Origin: Rhodobacter sp. 24-YEA-8 | GTDB lineage: Bacteria; Pseudomonadota; Alphaproteobacteria; Rhodobacterales; Rhodobacteraceae | NCBI RefSeq assembly: GCF_900105075.1 | Contig: NZ_FNSK01000004.1 | Span: 1 to 64,000, forward strand | Direction: 5' to 3' | DNA length: 64,000 nucleotides | Shown here: positions 26,148 through 35,484 of the stretch, in pieces | Layout of the letters: each line of letters opens with the position of its first letter | How positions within the stretch are numbered: the stretch's first letter is position 1 | Notes under the pieces: model-generated | Seen by the model: the letters and a program-made list of their open reading frames with translations, nothing else | Databases searched by the model: none | Told to the model about the DNA's origin: nothing | Program-made: the position numbers and the translations under genes

Positions 26148-26918
26148 TCAGCCGCGCGGTTTGCCGTAGATGTCGAAATCGAAATATCGGTCGGCAATCT
26201 CATCATAGGTGCCATTGTCGAGAATGGCTTTCAGGCCGGTGTTGAATTTTTCGATATTCGCGTCGCCTTTGCGGAAGGCAGCCCCAATGCTCAGCGGCGG
26301 ATAGGTCTCATCTTCAACCACCGCGAGAGCTTTGAATTCCGCCCCTTCCGCTGAACCAAGGAAAGCGAGCGAGCCCATCCGGCCCGCAAGGACGACATCA
26401 ACACGCCCGGCGACCAGATCGGCCAGCAATTCATCCTGCGCCTGATAGACCTTGATCTCGGCCTGGCCATCAAATTTGCGGTTCAGATATTCCTCATGCG
26501 CGCTGCCGGTCTGCACGCCCAGCAGAGTGCTTTTCATGATATCGGCATCATTCGGATCAAACTTCATATCCTTCTGGCCGATATAGATCGCGTTGGAAGA
26601 ATAATAGGGGTCTGAGAAATCAACCACTTCCAGCCGTTTCGGCGTGATGCTCATCGAGGCGATGATCATATCGATCTTTTTGGTTTCCAGCGCGGGAATG
26701 ATGCCATTCCAGGCCACTGTCTCGATGACGCAATCCATTTCAGCAGCGGCACAGACCGCTGTTACCAGATCAACCTCAAACCCATGAAAGGAGCCGTCCG
26801 CCTCCTGCCAGCTCATGGGTTTATAGGGGGCGGAATCCATCCCGACTTTCAGCTGCTGGGCCATAGCCGGCGCCGCGAAGGCCAGCATCGCGGCAAGGGC
26901 AAGTGCTGTTTTTTTCAT
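26148..26918 (-). CDS. Amino-acid-type ABC transporter substrate-binding protein
   Basis: The 256-residue family 3 (HisJ/ArtJ-like) binding protein has a signal peptide ending PAMAQ near residue 21. Characteristic segments are LKVGMDSAPYKP at the mature start, DLVTAVCAAAEMDC, and the MSITPKRLEVVDFSDPYY ligand loop near residues 88-105. The start was trimmed to the ATG behind GGAGAAG. It is the last gene of a seven-gene unit with two permeases, an ATPase, an M20 hydrolase and malonyl-CoA enzymes, so its ligand may be a malonylated or dicarboxylic amino compound; this is inference. Confidence 0.9.
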   Translation of the reverse strand: MKKTALALAAMLAFAAPAMAQQLKVGMDSAPYKPMSWQEADGSFHGFEVDLVTAVCAAAEMDCVIETVAWNGIIPALETKKIDMIIASMSITPKRLEVVDFSDPYYSSNAIYIGQKDMKFDPNDADIMKSTLLGVQTGSAHEEYLNRKFDGQAEIKVYQAQDELLADLVAGRVDVVLAGRMGSLAFLGSAEGAEFKALAVVEDETYPPLSIGAAFRKGDANIEKFNTGLKAILDNGTYDEIADRYFDFDIYGKPRG

Positions 26919-27000
26919 TGGTGTCTTCTCCATGTTGGTCAGTTGTTTCTTGTTAAAACCGTTTGAGCCCCTGCGATTGCGCAAGGGAACAAGCTCTCGC

Positions 27001-27804
27001 TCACCTTTTCGCCAGGTTGAAACGCCTCTCAACGATGCCGAGCGCCTGAACGATCAGGAAGGTCAGAACCAGATAGATGCCGGCGATGAACAGCAAAGGT
27101 TCATAGGTCAGCAAAGTGTCATGGCGCGCCTGCACCACGATCGCGTACATCTCGGGCACTGTGACGGTGGCGATCAGGGGAATTGTCTTCAGCTGCAAAA
27201 CCGTCTCGCCCGCGAGAGTCGGCAGGGCCTGGCGCAGGGCGAGCGGCAGCCAGATCCGGCGGAAGATCCTGCCCTTTGACATGCCGAAGGCCTGGCCCGC
27301 CTCGATTTCACCGCGGCCGACTCCGGCGAAAGCACCGCGCATGATTTCGCCCGCATAGGCGGCGTAGTTCAGCGACAGGGCCAGAACCGCGAAAGGCCAG
27401 GCCTCGCGCACATGGGGCCAGAAAATGGTTTCGCGGATGCCCGGCATCTGGGTGATCATCGCGCCGACACCGAAATAGAACAGCCAGAGCTGCATCAGAA
27501 GCGGCGTCCCCCGGAACGTCGTGCAATAGGCGACAGAGAACCAGCGCAGCGGCCCGCGTGAGACCACCTGCGCCAACCCCAGTGGCAGCGCCAGCAGGAA
27601 GCCGAACACAACCGATGCGGCCCAGATCGCGATGGTGATTTTAAAACCGTGCCAGAACTTTGGCAGATACTGGGGCAACCAGTCCCACTGTAGCCCCGTC
27701 ACAATCGCGTAAAGAATGGCCAGCCCGATGGCGATATAGATGACGCGGTAGAGGGGCAAAGCGGCGCGCAACCCGCGCCTGGAAGAAAAGGCAAGCTCGC
27801 TCAT
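27001..27804 (-). CDS. Amino-acid-type ABC permease (HisM/ArtM family)
   Basis: A 267-residue inner-membrane permease of the His/Glu/Gln/Arg type. The EAA loop motif appears as EAGQAFGMSKGRIFRRIWLPLALRQ around residues 165-190, and FRGTPLLMQLWL is the usual conserved helix start. The start overlaps the end of the other permease gene by 4 bases. There is an 82-base gap to the binding-protein gene. Confidence 0.92.
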   Translation of the reverse strand: MSELAFSSRRGLRAALPLYRVIYIAIGLAILYAIVTGLQWDWLPQYLPKFWHGFKITIAIWAASVVFGFLLALPLGLAQVVSRGPLRWFSVAYCTTFRGTPLLMQLWLFYFGVGAMITQMPGIRETIFWPHVREAWPFAVLALSLNYAAYAGEIMRGAFAGVGRGEIEAGQAFGMSKGRIFRRIWLPLALRQALPTLAGETVLQLKTIPLIATVTVPEMYAIVVQARHDTLLTYEPLLFIAGIYLVLTFLIVQALGIVERRFNLAKR

Positions 27805-28526
27805 CTGTGTTTCACCGTGCCGCGGCTGTAGCGCGCCTCAAGCTGATTGAAGACGACCCGCGAAATCAGCGTGATCGCCAGGTAAAGGGCTGAGGCCGCA
27901 AGAAAGAAGGTCATGTAATGTTTGGTGCTGCCCGCCGCCTGTTTGGCCACCAGAGCAAGTTCCGAAAAGCCGACCACCGACAGGAGCGCAGTCTCTTTGG
28001 TGGCAATGACCCAGAGGTTTGAAAGGCCTGGCAGGGCACGTGGCACCAGAAGCGGCAGCGTCACGCGACGGAAGGCCGTCCATTTCGCCATCCCATAGGC
28101 TGAGGCGGCCTCGTGACAGCCCGTCGGAATGGCCTGGATCGCTCCCCGGATCACCTCGGTGCTATAGGCCCCCTGCACGGTTGCGATCACCATCACCCCC
28201 GCCATGGCGCCATTGACGTTGATCGGGCCAAGGCCAAAATGGCCAGCCAGGGCGTTCAGACCCGCCGTACCCGCATAAAAGAGGATCAGGATCAGGATCA
28301 GCTCCGGCACGGCCCGGATCAGAGTTGTGTAGATGGCCAGCAGTTCTTTCAGCCAGGGCGGCCCGTAAACCTTGCCCATTGCGCCGCCAATACCGATCAT
28401 CTGGCCCAGCAGATAGCCGCCCAGGGCGATCTGCACGGTTGTGACCGCACCCCAGAGCAGCGCGCCGCCCCAGCCGGGTGACTCCCAGGCGAGAAGGCTC
28501 CAGTCAGTGATATTCAGAAGATCCAT
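27801..28526 (-). CDS. Amino-acid-type ABC permease (HisQ/ArtQ family)
   Basis: The 241-residue partner permease has five or six membrane segments, a RAVPELILILILFY stretch and an EAA loop EAASAYGMAKWTAFRRVTLP around residues 158-177. It begins 10 bases after the ATPase gene and overlaps the next permease gene, consistent with a heterodimeric channel. Confidence 0.92.
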   Translation of the reverse strand: MDLLNITDWSLLAWESPGWGGALLWGAVTTVQIALGGYLLGQMIGIGGAMGKVYGPPWLKELLAIYTTLIRAVPELILILILFYAGTAGLNALAGHFGLGPINVNGAMAGVMVIATVQGAYSTEVIRGAIQAIPTGCHEAASAYGMAKWTAFRRVTLPLLVPRALPGLSNLWVIATKETALLSVVGFSELALVAKQAAGSTKHYMTFFLAASALYLAITLISRVVFNQLEARYSRGTVKHR

Positions 28527-28536
28527 CAGCCCCGCC

Positions 28537-29310
28537 TCAGTATTTCGGTGCGAGGAAGGCGCGCAGAGCTTCGGATTTCGGCGCGTCGAAAACCTCCGCC
28601 GGGCGGCCCTGTTCTTCGATCACCCCATTGCGCAGGAAGATGATTTCACTGGCAACGTTGCGGGCAAACTGCATCTCATGGGTCACCAGGATCATGGTCC
28701 GGCCTTCGCGTGCCAGGTCGGCAATGACCGAGAGCACCTCGCCCACCAGTTCCGGATCCAGGGCAGAGGTCGGCTCGTCAAATAACATGGCATGCGGGTC
28801 AACCGCCAGGGCGCGGGCAATCGCGGCGCGTTGCTTTTGCCCGCCCGAGAGCATCTCGGGAAAGGTGTCACGCTTGGCCAGCAATCCGACGCGGTCGAGC
28901 AGCCTTTCGGCATTGGCAATCGCCGCATCACGGGGCTGGCCCAGCACCTGGACCGGCGCCTCGATCACATTTTCCAGCACGGTGCGATGCGGCCAGAGGT
29001 TGAAGGCCTGGAACACCATCCCGAGCCGCGCCCGCAAACGGTTGAGCTGCGCCGGGTTTGCTGCGCGAAGGCCGCCTTTTCCGTCAGACCTGGTTTCAAC
29101 CAGCTCACCATGCAGCCGCACTTCGCCCGCTGTCGGGGTTTCAAGAAAGTTGATGCAGCGCAACATGGTCGACTTGCCCGAACCCGAGCCGCCGATGATT
29201 GCAATCACGTCACCGGATCGGGCCGTGAGCGAAACCCCTTTCAGCACCTCCAGGTCGTCAAAACGCTTGCGCAGCCCTGTCAGCTGAACCGCCACCTTTC
29301 TTTCCGCCAT
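28537..29310 (-). CDS. Amino-acid-type ABC transporter ATPase (HisP/GlnQ family)
   Basis: The 257-residue ATPase has Walker A GGSGSGKST, signature LSGGQKQRAAIARAL and Walker B AMLFDEPTSALDPEL, with VTHEMQFARNVA as the polar-amino-acid-family H-loop. The chosen ATG follows AGGAGAGG and removes a 53-residue non-conserved lead. A 121-base gap to the M20 gene could hold a secondary promoter, but the strand and content suggest one unit. Confidence 0.92.
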   Translation of the reverse strand: MAERKVAVQLTGLRKRFDDLEVLKGVSLTARSGDVIAIIGGSGSGKSTMLRCINFLETPTAGEVRLHGELVETRSDGKGGLRAANPAQLNRLRARLGMVFQAFNLWPHRTVLENVIEAPVQVLGQPRDAAIANAERLLDRVGLLAKRDTFPEMLSGGQKQRAAIARALAVDPHAMLFDEPTSALDPELVGEVLSVIADLAREGRTMILVTHEMQFARNVASEIIFLRNGVIEEQGRPAEVFDAPKSEALRAFLAPKY

Positions 29311-29431
29311 TAACTCGCCTCTCCTGTGGTGGTCTTCGGTTGTTTCAAAGCCTGCACGCGAAAATACATCCTGGCCCGGCCCGCAGCCGGGTCGGGAAAG
29401 AGATGAGACCCGGTGCGGATCTCCGGCCTCA

Positions 29432-30892
29432 TTAGGCGGCCCGTTCCGGCGGGGAAGGCTGGCCGGCACAGGCGCTTTTGCGGGGCGCGCTGTTCTTCGG
29501 CGGAGGGGCCAGTCCGGGCGTACCGATATCCCAGAAAAGACCCGTCATCCCGATCAGCCCCTGACGCAGCACTGACATCAGAGCATGTTCATCCGGTGCG
29601 TGCTGGTTGCAGCCCGCATAACTGTGCGGGATCCAGATCGTCGGCAGACCCAGAATATCGGCAAAGCAATCATTCGGCAGGGAGCCGCCCAGGTTGGGCA
29701 GGAGATGCGGCTCCAGGCCGGTGCTTTCCTCCAGCGAACCCGCCGCAAACCGCACCCAGGGGTGATCGGGGTCAAGCCGGGTTGCGGGGAAGTAGCCGGT
29801 GTCTGTCATGGTGATCTGCACCATCCCGAAGCCCGCCTGATCCAGATAGCGGCGCAGGGCCGGAAGGATTTCCTGCGGATCGGTCCCGACCACATAGCGC
29901 AGCTGACAGGTGGCATGGGCGTGACCTGCGATGGCATTCACCGGCGCTTCGGGCCGCCCCGCCTTCATCGCCAGCACCGCAAAACTGTTCCAGCCAAAGA
30001 CCCGCTCTGTCTGGCTCAGGCTTTCCTCTCCCCAGTCGGGGTCGAGGGCAAACCCGGCCTCCGGCACGGGCAGCGCCGCCAGCACTTCGCGAATGCGCGG
30101 GGTCAGCGTGTCGGGACGCCATTCCGGCACCTGGATCTGGCCCCGCTGGTCTGTAATCACGGCCAGAGCATGGGCCAGAATGACCGCAGGATCTGCAATC
30201 AACCCGCCGAAATTACCCGAATGATGCGCGCCTTCGCGCAAATCCACGCTCAGCCGGAAGGTCAGAGAACTGCGCGATCCGGTGAAAATCATCGGCCTGG
30301 CGGGATCGATACGCGGTCCGTCCGAGGCGATCAGCACATCGGCCTCCAGAAGCGCGGCCCTGCTGCGGCAAAACTCCTGCAACCCCGGGGACCCCGCCTC
30401 TTCCCCCATCTCGATCAGGAGTTTCGCGTTGAAGCCCAGCCTTCCGCGCTCTGCGATCACCTGCTGAAGCGCGGTCAGATTGACCAGATGCTGGCCCTTG
30501 TTATCTGCCGTTCCCCGGCCATAGATCCGGTCACCTTCCTGCTGCAACCGGAAGGGAGCGAGCCCCTCACGCCAGTCTTCGGCCTGGCCATGAACGACAT
30601 CCCCATGGCCATAGATCAGGACTGTCGGCAGGCCCGGATCTTCGATGCGACTGGCCAGCAGAAAAGGCGGACCGCCTCGTTCGGGGTTCTCGTGAAGGAC
30701 AGCGTCAAAGCCTGGCGCCTGCAGTCTCGGCAGCAGATCTTTGGTCAGATAGGCCAGCAGCTCGGGTCCGGCCCCGGGATTCTGGCTTTCGCTGGGGCGC
30801 GAGACAAGGGCGGCAAGATCCGCGAGAAAAGCCCCGTTGTCGAAACATGCGGCGGCTTTGCGCAAAGCGGCGTTACGGGTGGGCATTGTCAT
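29432..30892 (-). CDS. M20-family metallopeptidase/amidohydrolase
   Basis: This 486-residue di-zinc hydrolase has the M20 metal residues in YGHGDVVHG (near residue 94), GRGTADNKGQH (near 126), MGEEAGSPG (near 161) and a C-terminal histidine in GCNQHAPDEH. Length and motif style match the carnosinase/CPG2-like dipeptidase branch, which cleaves C-terminal peptide or N-acyl amide bonds. The start overlaps the stop of the malonyl-CoA synthetase gene (ATGA), so the two are coupled. An N-malonyl-amino-acid amidase role would link transporter and malonyl genes; this is an inference. Confidence 0.88.
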   Translation of the reverse strand: MTMPTRNAALRKAAACFDNGAFLADLAALVSRPSESQNPGAGPELLAYLTKDLLPRLQAPGFDAVLHENPERGGPPFLLASRIEDPGLPTVLIYGHGDVVHGQAEDWREGLAPFRLQQEGDRIYGRGTADNKGQHLVNLTALQQVIAERGRLGFNAKLLIEMGEEAGSPGLQEFCRSRAALLEADVLIASDGPRIDPARPMIFTGSRSSLTFRLSVDLREGAHHSGNFGGLIADPAVILAHALAVITDQRGQIQVPEWRPDTLTPRIREVLAALPVPEAGFALDPDWGEESLSQTERVFGWNSFAVLAMKAGRPEAPVNAIAGHAHATCQLRYVVGTDPQEILPALRRYLDQAGFGMVQITMTDTGYFPATRLDPDHPWVRFAAGSLEESTGLEPHLLPNLGGSLPNDCFADILGLPTIWIPHSYAGCNQHAPDEHALMSVLRQGLIGMTGLFWDIGTPGLAPPPKNSAPRKSACAGQPSPPERAA

Positions 30893-32460
30893 GGCGCCTC
30901 ATCAGTTTGGCTCTGGGTTTGCCCGGAGGCGTGGGATCCGTTCAGGTCGGATGCGGCCGCCCACGAATATTGCTCTCGCATCAGGTTCTTTTGCACCTTT
31001 CCCATTGTGTTGCGCGGCAGCTCTGCAACGAAGACAACCCGTTTGGGCTGTTTGAAGCGTGCGAGCTGCGTTGCCAGCGCGGCGATGACCGCGCTCTCGG
31101 TCAGGGCCGGAGTGCCGGTGGGCACCACGATTGCCGTCACGGCCTCGCCAAAATCCGGATGCGGCACGCCGATCACGGCGGATTCCAGCACCCCGGGGAT
31201 CTCGTCGATCACGGCTTCCACTTCTTTGGGGTAGACGTTGTAGCCGCCGGTGATGATCAGGTCCTTGCCGCGACCGACGATATGGACGTAGCCCCTGTCA
31301 TCGATGCGGCCGAGGTCGCCCGTGATGAAGAAGCCATTGGCGCGCAACTCTGCGGCGGTTTTGTCCGGCATCCGCCAATAGCCCCTGAAGACATTGGCGC
31401 CACGCACCTCGATCATGCCGATCTCGCCCTGCGCCAGTTCCGCGCCGGTCTCCGGATCGGTCACGATCACCTCGGTCCCCGGCAGTGGCAGTCCGACTGT
31501 GCCTGCCACCCGGTCTCCGGCATAGGGGTTGGAAGTGTTCATATTGGTTTCAGTCATGCCATAGCGTTCCAGGATGGCATGGCCGGTGCGGGCGCGCCAT
31601 TCGCGATGGGTTTCCGCCAGCAGCGGCGCCGAGCCGGAGATGAAGAGGCGCATATTGGCGGTGGTTGCCGTGTTCAGCCCCGCCTCGTCCAGCAGCCTTG
31701 TATAAAAAGTGGGCACCCCCATCAGCACCGTGGCGCGGCCCATCAGGCCAAGGATAGAGCCGGGGTCAAATTTCGGCAGCAGGATCATCGAAGCGCCCGA
31801 GAAGAGCGTCACATTGGTCGCGACGAACAAGCCATGGGTATGAAAGATCGGCAGCGCATGGATCAACAGATCACCTGCCGTAAAGCGCCATGCCTCGCGC
31901 AGGCTCAGCGCGTTCGAGATCAGGTTGCCATGGGTCAGCATCGCCCCTTTGGACCGCCCCGTCGTGCCCGAGGTGTAAAGAAGGGCCGCCAGATCATCCG
32001 CCTCGCGCGGCAGGGTGGCGAAATCATCGGGCGCTGCCGCTGCTGCTTCGGTCAGGCTGCCCTGACCTTTTGCATCCAGCGTCACCATCCGCGCCCCCGC
32101 TGCGTCGGAAATCGCCGCAAGATCGCCGGCGCGGGCCGGATCGCAGACAAAAAGCGCGGGCTCTGCATCGCCGATGAAATAGGCGATCTCGGCCGGGGTA
32201 TAGCCGGTATTCAGCGGCAGGAAGACCGCGCCCGCCCGCAGCGTGGCAAGGTAGAGGATGATCGCCTCAACCGATTTTTCCACCTGCACCGCCACCCGGT
32301 CGCCAGGGGCGACACCAAGCCCGGTCAGCGCATGCGCCATTTTCCCGCTGCGCCGGGTCAGTTCGGTATAGCTGATCCGCTCGCCACTCGGGGTTTCGAT
32401 GGCGGTCGCCCCGGGATCGGTGATAGAGCGGGTCAGAATGTCGAAAAGATTGGCGGACAT
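30889..32460 (-). CDS. matB: Malonyl-CoA synthetase (MatB)
   Basis: The 523-residue AMP-forming ligase closely follows rhizobial/Rhodopseudomonas MatB: LYTSGTTGRSKGAM P-loop near residue 157, HALPIFHTHGLFVATNVTL with the malonate-pocket region, MRLFISGSAPLL, ERYGMTETNMNTSNPY and the C-terminal lysine segment RNTMGKVQKN. It converts malonate, ATP and CoA to malonyl-CoA. The start is the internal ATG giving MSANLFD, the normal family N-terminus. It is 25 bases downstream of the decarboxylase gene. Confidence 0.95.
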   Translation of the reverse strand: MSANLFDILTRSITDPGATAIETPSGERISYTELTRRSGKMAHALTGLGVAPGDRVAVQVEKSVEAIILYLATLRAGAVFLPLNTGYTPAEIAYFIGDAEPALFVCDPARAGDLAAISDAAGARMVTLDAKGQGSLTEAAAAAPDDFATLPREADDLAALLYTSGTTGRSKGAMLTHGNLISNALSLREAWRFTAGDLLIHALPIFHTHGLFVATNVTLFSGASMILLPKFDPGSILGLMGRATVLMGVPTFYTRLLDEAGLNTATTANMRLFISGSAPLLAETHREWRARTGHAILERYGMTETNMNTSNPYAGDRVAGTVGLPLPGTEVIVTDPETGAELAQGEIGMIEVRGANVFRGYWRMPDKTAAELRANGFFITGDLGRIDDRGYVHIVGRGKDLIITGGYNVYPKEVEAVIDEIPGVLESAVIGVPHPDFGEAVTAIVVPTGTPALTESAVIAALATQLARFKQPKRVVFVAELPRNTMGKVQKNLMREQYSWAAASDLNGSHASGQTQSQTDEAP

Positions 32461-32485
32461 GGCATATTCCTGCAAAGGCGGGCTG

Positions 32486-33847
32486 TCAGGGGCGGGGGGC
32501 GGGCTTCGCAGTGGTCACGGCGTCTGAGGCGACGATGTCACCACGCTCGGCAAAGGCCTCATGATTCACTTCGATCTGGCTGAGGTCGTAGAGATAATTG
32601 ACCATCAGCCCATGCGACTGTTTCAACCCATTCTCTGAGACATCGCCCAGAAAGTTCAGCCGCTCCAGCCGGGCGCCGTTGCCCAGATGGAAGCGCGCCA
32701 CCGGATCGATAACACGCCCCGCCTTGTCGCGGGCGCTGAGGAAATAGGTGGCGGCAGCGGCCAGCAGCGGAGCGCGGATATCGGCGCCATTCTCATGCCA
32801 GCCGGGCCGGTCAAGCGCAGCAAAAGCGAGGCGTTGTTCCGGGCGGATCAGGTCGGAGGCCTCGTCCCTGCGCTGCGCATCCAGCCAGGCGGCAAAGCCC
32901 GGCACCGGCGACAGGGTGACGAATGTCCTGATATTAGGGCATTCGGCCTTCAGTTCCTCGACCACCTGTTTGATCAGGAAATTGCCGAAGGAAACCCCCG
33001 CCAGCCCTTTCTGGGTGTTGGAAATGGAATAGAAAACCGCCGTATCGGCCTCTTCCGCGCGGATCGGCCGGCGCGTGAGGTCCAGCAGCTCTGCCACATT
33101 GTCGGGACTGGCGCGGGTCAGCGCGACCTCGACGAAAATCAGCGGCTCATCGGTCAGCTGCGGGTGAAAGAAGCCATAACAGCGCCGGTCGCCTGGCTGC
33201 AGGCGGTTGCGCAGATCGTCCCAGTTGCGGATCGCATGTACGGCCTCGTAGCGGATGATCTTTTCCAGAATGCTGGCCGGGGTGTTCCAGTCGATACGGC
33301 GCAGGCCGAGGAAGCCCCGGTTGAACCAGGACCCGAAGAGATGCGCGAAATCCTGGTCGACCCGCCGCAGCTCCGGCTGGTCGCGCAGATGACCGATGAG
33401 CTCCTCGCGCATTCTGACCAGCGCCGCAGTGCCGCCCGGCGCAAGGTTCAGGCGCCGCAGCAATTCCTGGCGGCGCGGCTCGGAGGCGCTGTGCAGCGCC
33501 TCCATCGGCCCGGCCGCGTCGGGAGCCTGTTGCAGGGCGGCCAGCGCGACCTGCACCGCCTTCGGGTCGGGACCGAAATCATCGGCCAATGCCCGAAGGA
33601 AGGCCAGCCGCTCCTCAGGGCCCGCATCCTCAAAAGCCGCCAGCAGGGCACGCGCAATCACCACGCCCGAGGCCTCCCCGCGCCGCGACAGGAGGCCCAC
33701 GCCCAGTTCGGCAAGATCTGGCGGCGGCAGCCTGCCGCGCCGCGCCCCTGCGCGCCAGCCCATAAAGCGCCGGCCACGTTCGCTCAGGCTCTCAAACAGA
33801 TCGCCCAGCAGCGAGGGACGGGATGAAGCAGATCCGGTTCTGGACAT
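32486..33847 (-). CDS. matA: Malonyl-CoA decarboxylase (MatA/MCD)
   Basis: The 453-residue enzyme has the helical N-terminal domain and the GNAT-like catalytic domain of MCD. The catalytic serine lies in FVTLSPVPGF (about residue 310) and the histidine in LKQSHGLMVNYLYDL (about residue 414). It turns malonyl-CoA into acetyl-CoA and CO2. No targeting peptide is needed in bacteria and none is seen. First gene of the operon; no MatR-type regulator or MatC transporter lies beside it, unlike the rhizobial mat locus. Confidence 0.95.
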   Translation of the reverse strand: MSRTGSASSRPSLLGDLFESLSERGRRFMGWRAGARRGRLPPPDLAELGVGLLSRRGEASGVVIARALLAAFEDAGPEERLAFLRALADDFGPDPKAVQVALAALQQAPDAAGPMEALHSASEPRRQELLRRLNLAPGGTAALVRMREELIGHLRDQPELRRVDQDFAHLFGSWFNRGFLGLRRIDWNTPASILEKIIRYEAVHAIRNWDDLRNRLQPGDRRCYGFFHPQLTDEPLIFVEVALTRASPDNVAELLDLTRRPIRAEEADTAVFYSISNTQKGLAGVSFGNFLIKQVVEELKAECPNIRTFVTLSPVPGFAAWLDAQRRDEASDLIRPEQRLAFAALDRPGWHENGADIRAPLLAAAATYFLSARDKAGRVIDPVARFHLGNGARLERLNFLGDVSENGLKQSHGLMVNYLYDLSQIEVNHEAFAERGDIVASDAVTTAKPAPRP

Positions 33848-34500
33848 GACATGGTTTCCGGTTTGACGCGCCGGTAAAGTTCAGACCCCGAAGCCGGCTG
33901 AGACCCGGGATCACACTCATGATATATTCATTGCAACATACGTTGTATATAACAATCTGACGCATCGATTAACGACTGCTGAAAGAAAAGGCAGTTGGCG
34001 TCGCCATCGGTTGAGGCGATGGCACCGAAGGTTCCCTCTGCCCCCGTTCCTGCGCTTTGTTGCCGGAATGGGCATCGACCGCCCTGGTACCGAAAAGCCT
34101 GTAACTGTCGGCCCGGCAGAGTTCGGTGGTATTGGCCCGAGGATCACCCCACACCCGATCAGGAGATCGAGCCAGGCGGAGCAATGGCAATAAACTCCGA
34201 CCTGCCCCCTCAGCACGTCAGAGCCCAGACCATCGAAATAACAGGCATGGAAACCCGGCAGCGTGGCAGATTCAGCGCTCAAGGGCGCATCCAGCCCGGC
34301 ACCAGGCGAGCCAGGCGCTGCCTGGATCGCGGTCTCATCCGCCCTGGGATCTTGCAGGTGGTGTTGTGGACTTTCAGCCCGTTCCGGTCAGCCTGGATAT
34401 GGCTGCCGCTCTCCATCACCGCGCCGCATTCGACCAGGGCCTTTCGCGGATCCTGCGCCTGCCCCGGATAGCCCGGGACAGGGACGGGGCAGCGCCCCTC
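33848..34500. other. 653-base intergenic region
   Basis: No gene is supported. The right side should hold the matA promoter: the stretch 33915-33965 is AT-rich compared with its surroundings. Short frames in the remaining part have no ribosome sites or recognisable domains and look like decayed coding DNA. Confidence 0.45.
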
Positions 34501-35484
34501 CTATTCCCGGTATTCCGGCTGCTGCGCCCAGGTCCAGGCATCACCGATCATCTGCCGCAGGGTGGAGCGTTTCGGCTCCCAGCCCAGTTCCTGAACTGCC
34601 CTGGCCGAGCCCGAGACCAGCGCCACCGCGTCGCCCGGGCGGCGCTCGCCCTGGATGATCGGCACCTCCCTGTTGGTGACGGTGCGGGCGGCATCGATCA
34701 CCTCGCGCACGGAAAAACCTTTGCCCGTGCCCAGGTTGAACGCCCGGGTGCCCTTGCCGTCCAGAAGCCATTTCAGCCCCAGCACATGGGCATCGACCAG
34801 ATCCGAGACATGGACATAGTCGCGCACGCAGGTGCCGTCGCGGGTGGCGTAATCGGAGCCGAAGACGGTCAGCGCAGGACGCTTGCCCGCCACCGCCTCC
34901 AGCATCAGCGGGATCAGATGCGTCTCGGGCTGGTGCTGTTCGCCCAGCTGCCCCTCGGGATCGGCACCCGCCACGTTGAAATAGCGGAAAATCACATGGT
35001 TCAGGGGATAGGCCGCCGCGAAATCGCCAAGCATATTCTCGATGGCTTTTTTCGAGCCGCCATAGGCATTGATCGGATATTGCGGCGTGGTCTCGGTCAA
35101 CACCACCCCATCCTGATCGCCATAAGTGGCGCAGGTCGAGGAGAAGACGAAATTGCCGATCCCGGCCGCAACCGTTGCCTCGATCAGGTTCAGCGCGCCC
35201 TCGATATTCACCCGCCAGTATTTGCCGGGATCCTTCATCGACTCGCCCACCAGTGACAGCGCCGCGAAATGCATCACCGCAACCGGCCGGTGTTCGGCCA
35301 GCGCCGCATCGATCGAGGCGCGGTCCAGGAGATCCCCCCTGGCCAGCGGCCCGAACTTTACTGCCTCGGCCCAGCCGGTCGAGAGATTGTCGAAAGCCAC
35401 CGGCAAAAACCCGGCCCGTGCCAGCGCCTTACAGGCATGCGACCCGATATACCCGGCACCACCCGTCACAAGAACGCGGTCCAT
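34501..35484 (-). CDS. galE: UDP-glucose 4-epimerase
   Basis: The 327-residue extended SDR begins with VTGGAGYIGSHACKAL, has FDNLSTGW near residue 33, the catalytic SSTCATYG serine/threonine segment near 120 and the YGGSKKAIE tyrosine-lysine pair near 145. It interconverts UDP-glucose and UDP-galactose for envelope polysaccharide synthesis. The start was trimmed by 35 residues to the ATG after AAAGGA. It is isolated: DNA on both sides is non-coding, so it is probably monocistronic. Confidence 0.95.
   Translation of the reverse strand: MDRVLVTGGAGYIGSHACKALARAGFLPVAFDNLSTGWAEAVKFGPLARGDLLDRASIDAALAEHRPVAVMHFAALSLVGESMKDPGKYWRVNIEGALNLIEATVAAGIGNFVFSSTCATYGDQDGVVLTETTPQYPINAYGGSKKAIENMLGDFAAAYPLNHVIFRYFNVAGADPEGQLGEQHQPETHLIPLMLEAVAGKRPALTVFGSDYATRDGTCVRDYVHVSDLVDAHVLGLKWLLDGKGTRAFNLGTGKGFSVREVIDAARTVTNREVPIIQGERRPGDAVALVSGSARAVQELGWEPKRSTLRQMIGDAWTWAQQPEYRE

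Noticed and set aside
29585..32583. Two long plus-strand frames over the M20 and matB genes
   Set aside because: They are shadows of well-supported minus-strand genes and show no family motifs.
33917..34282. 121-codon minus-strand frame upstream of matA as a gene or IS remnant
   Set aside because: No ribosome site, domain, transposase motif or terminal repeats could be seen.
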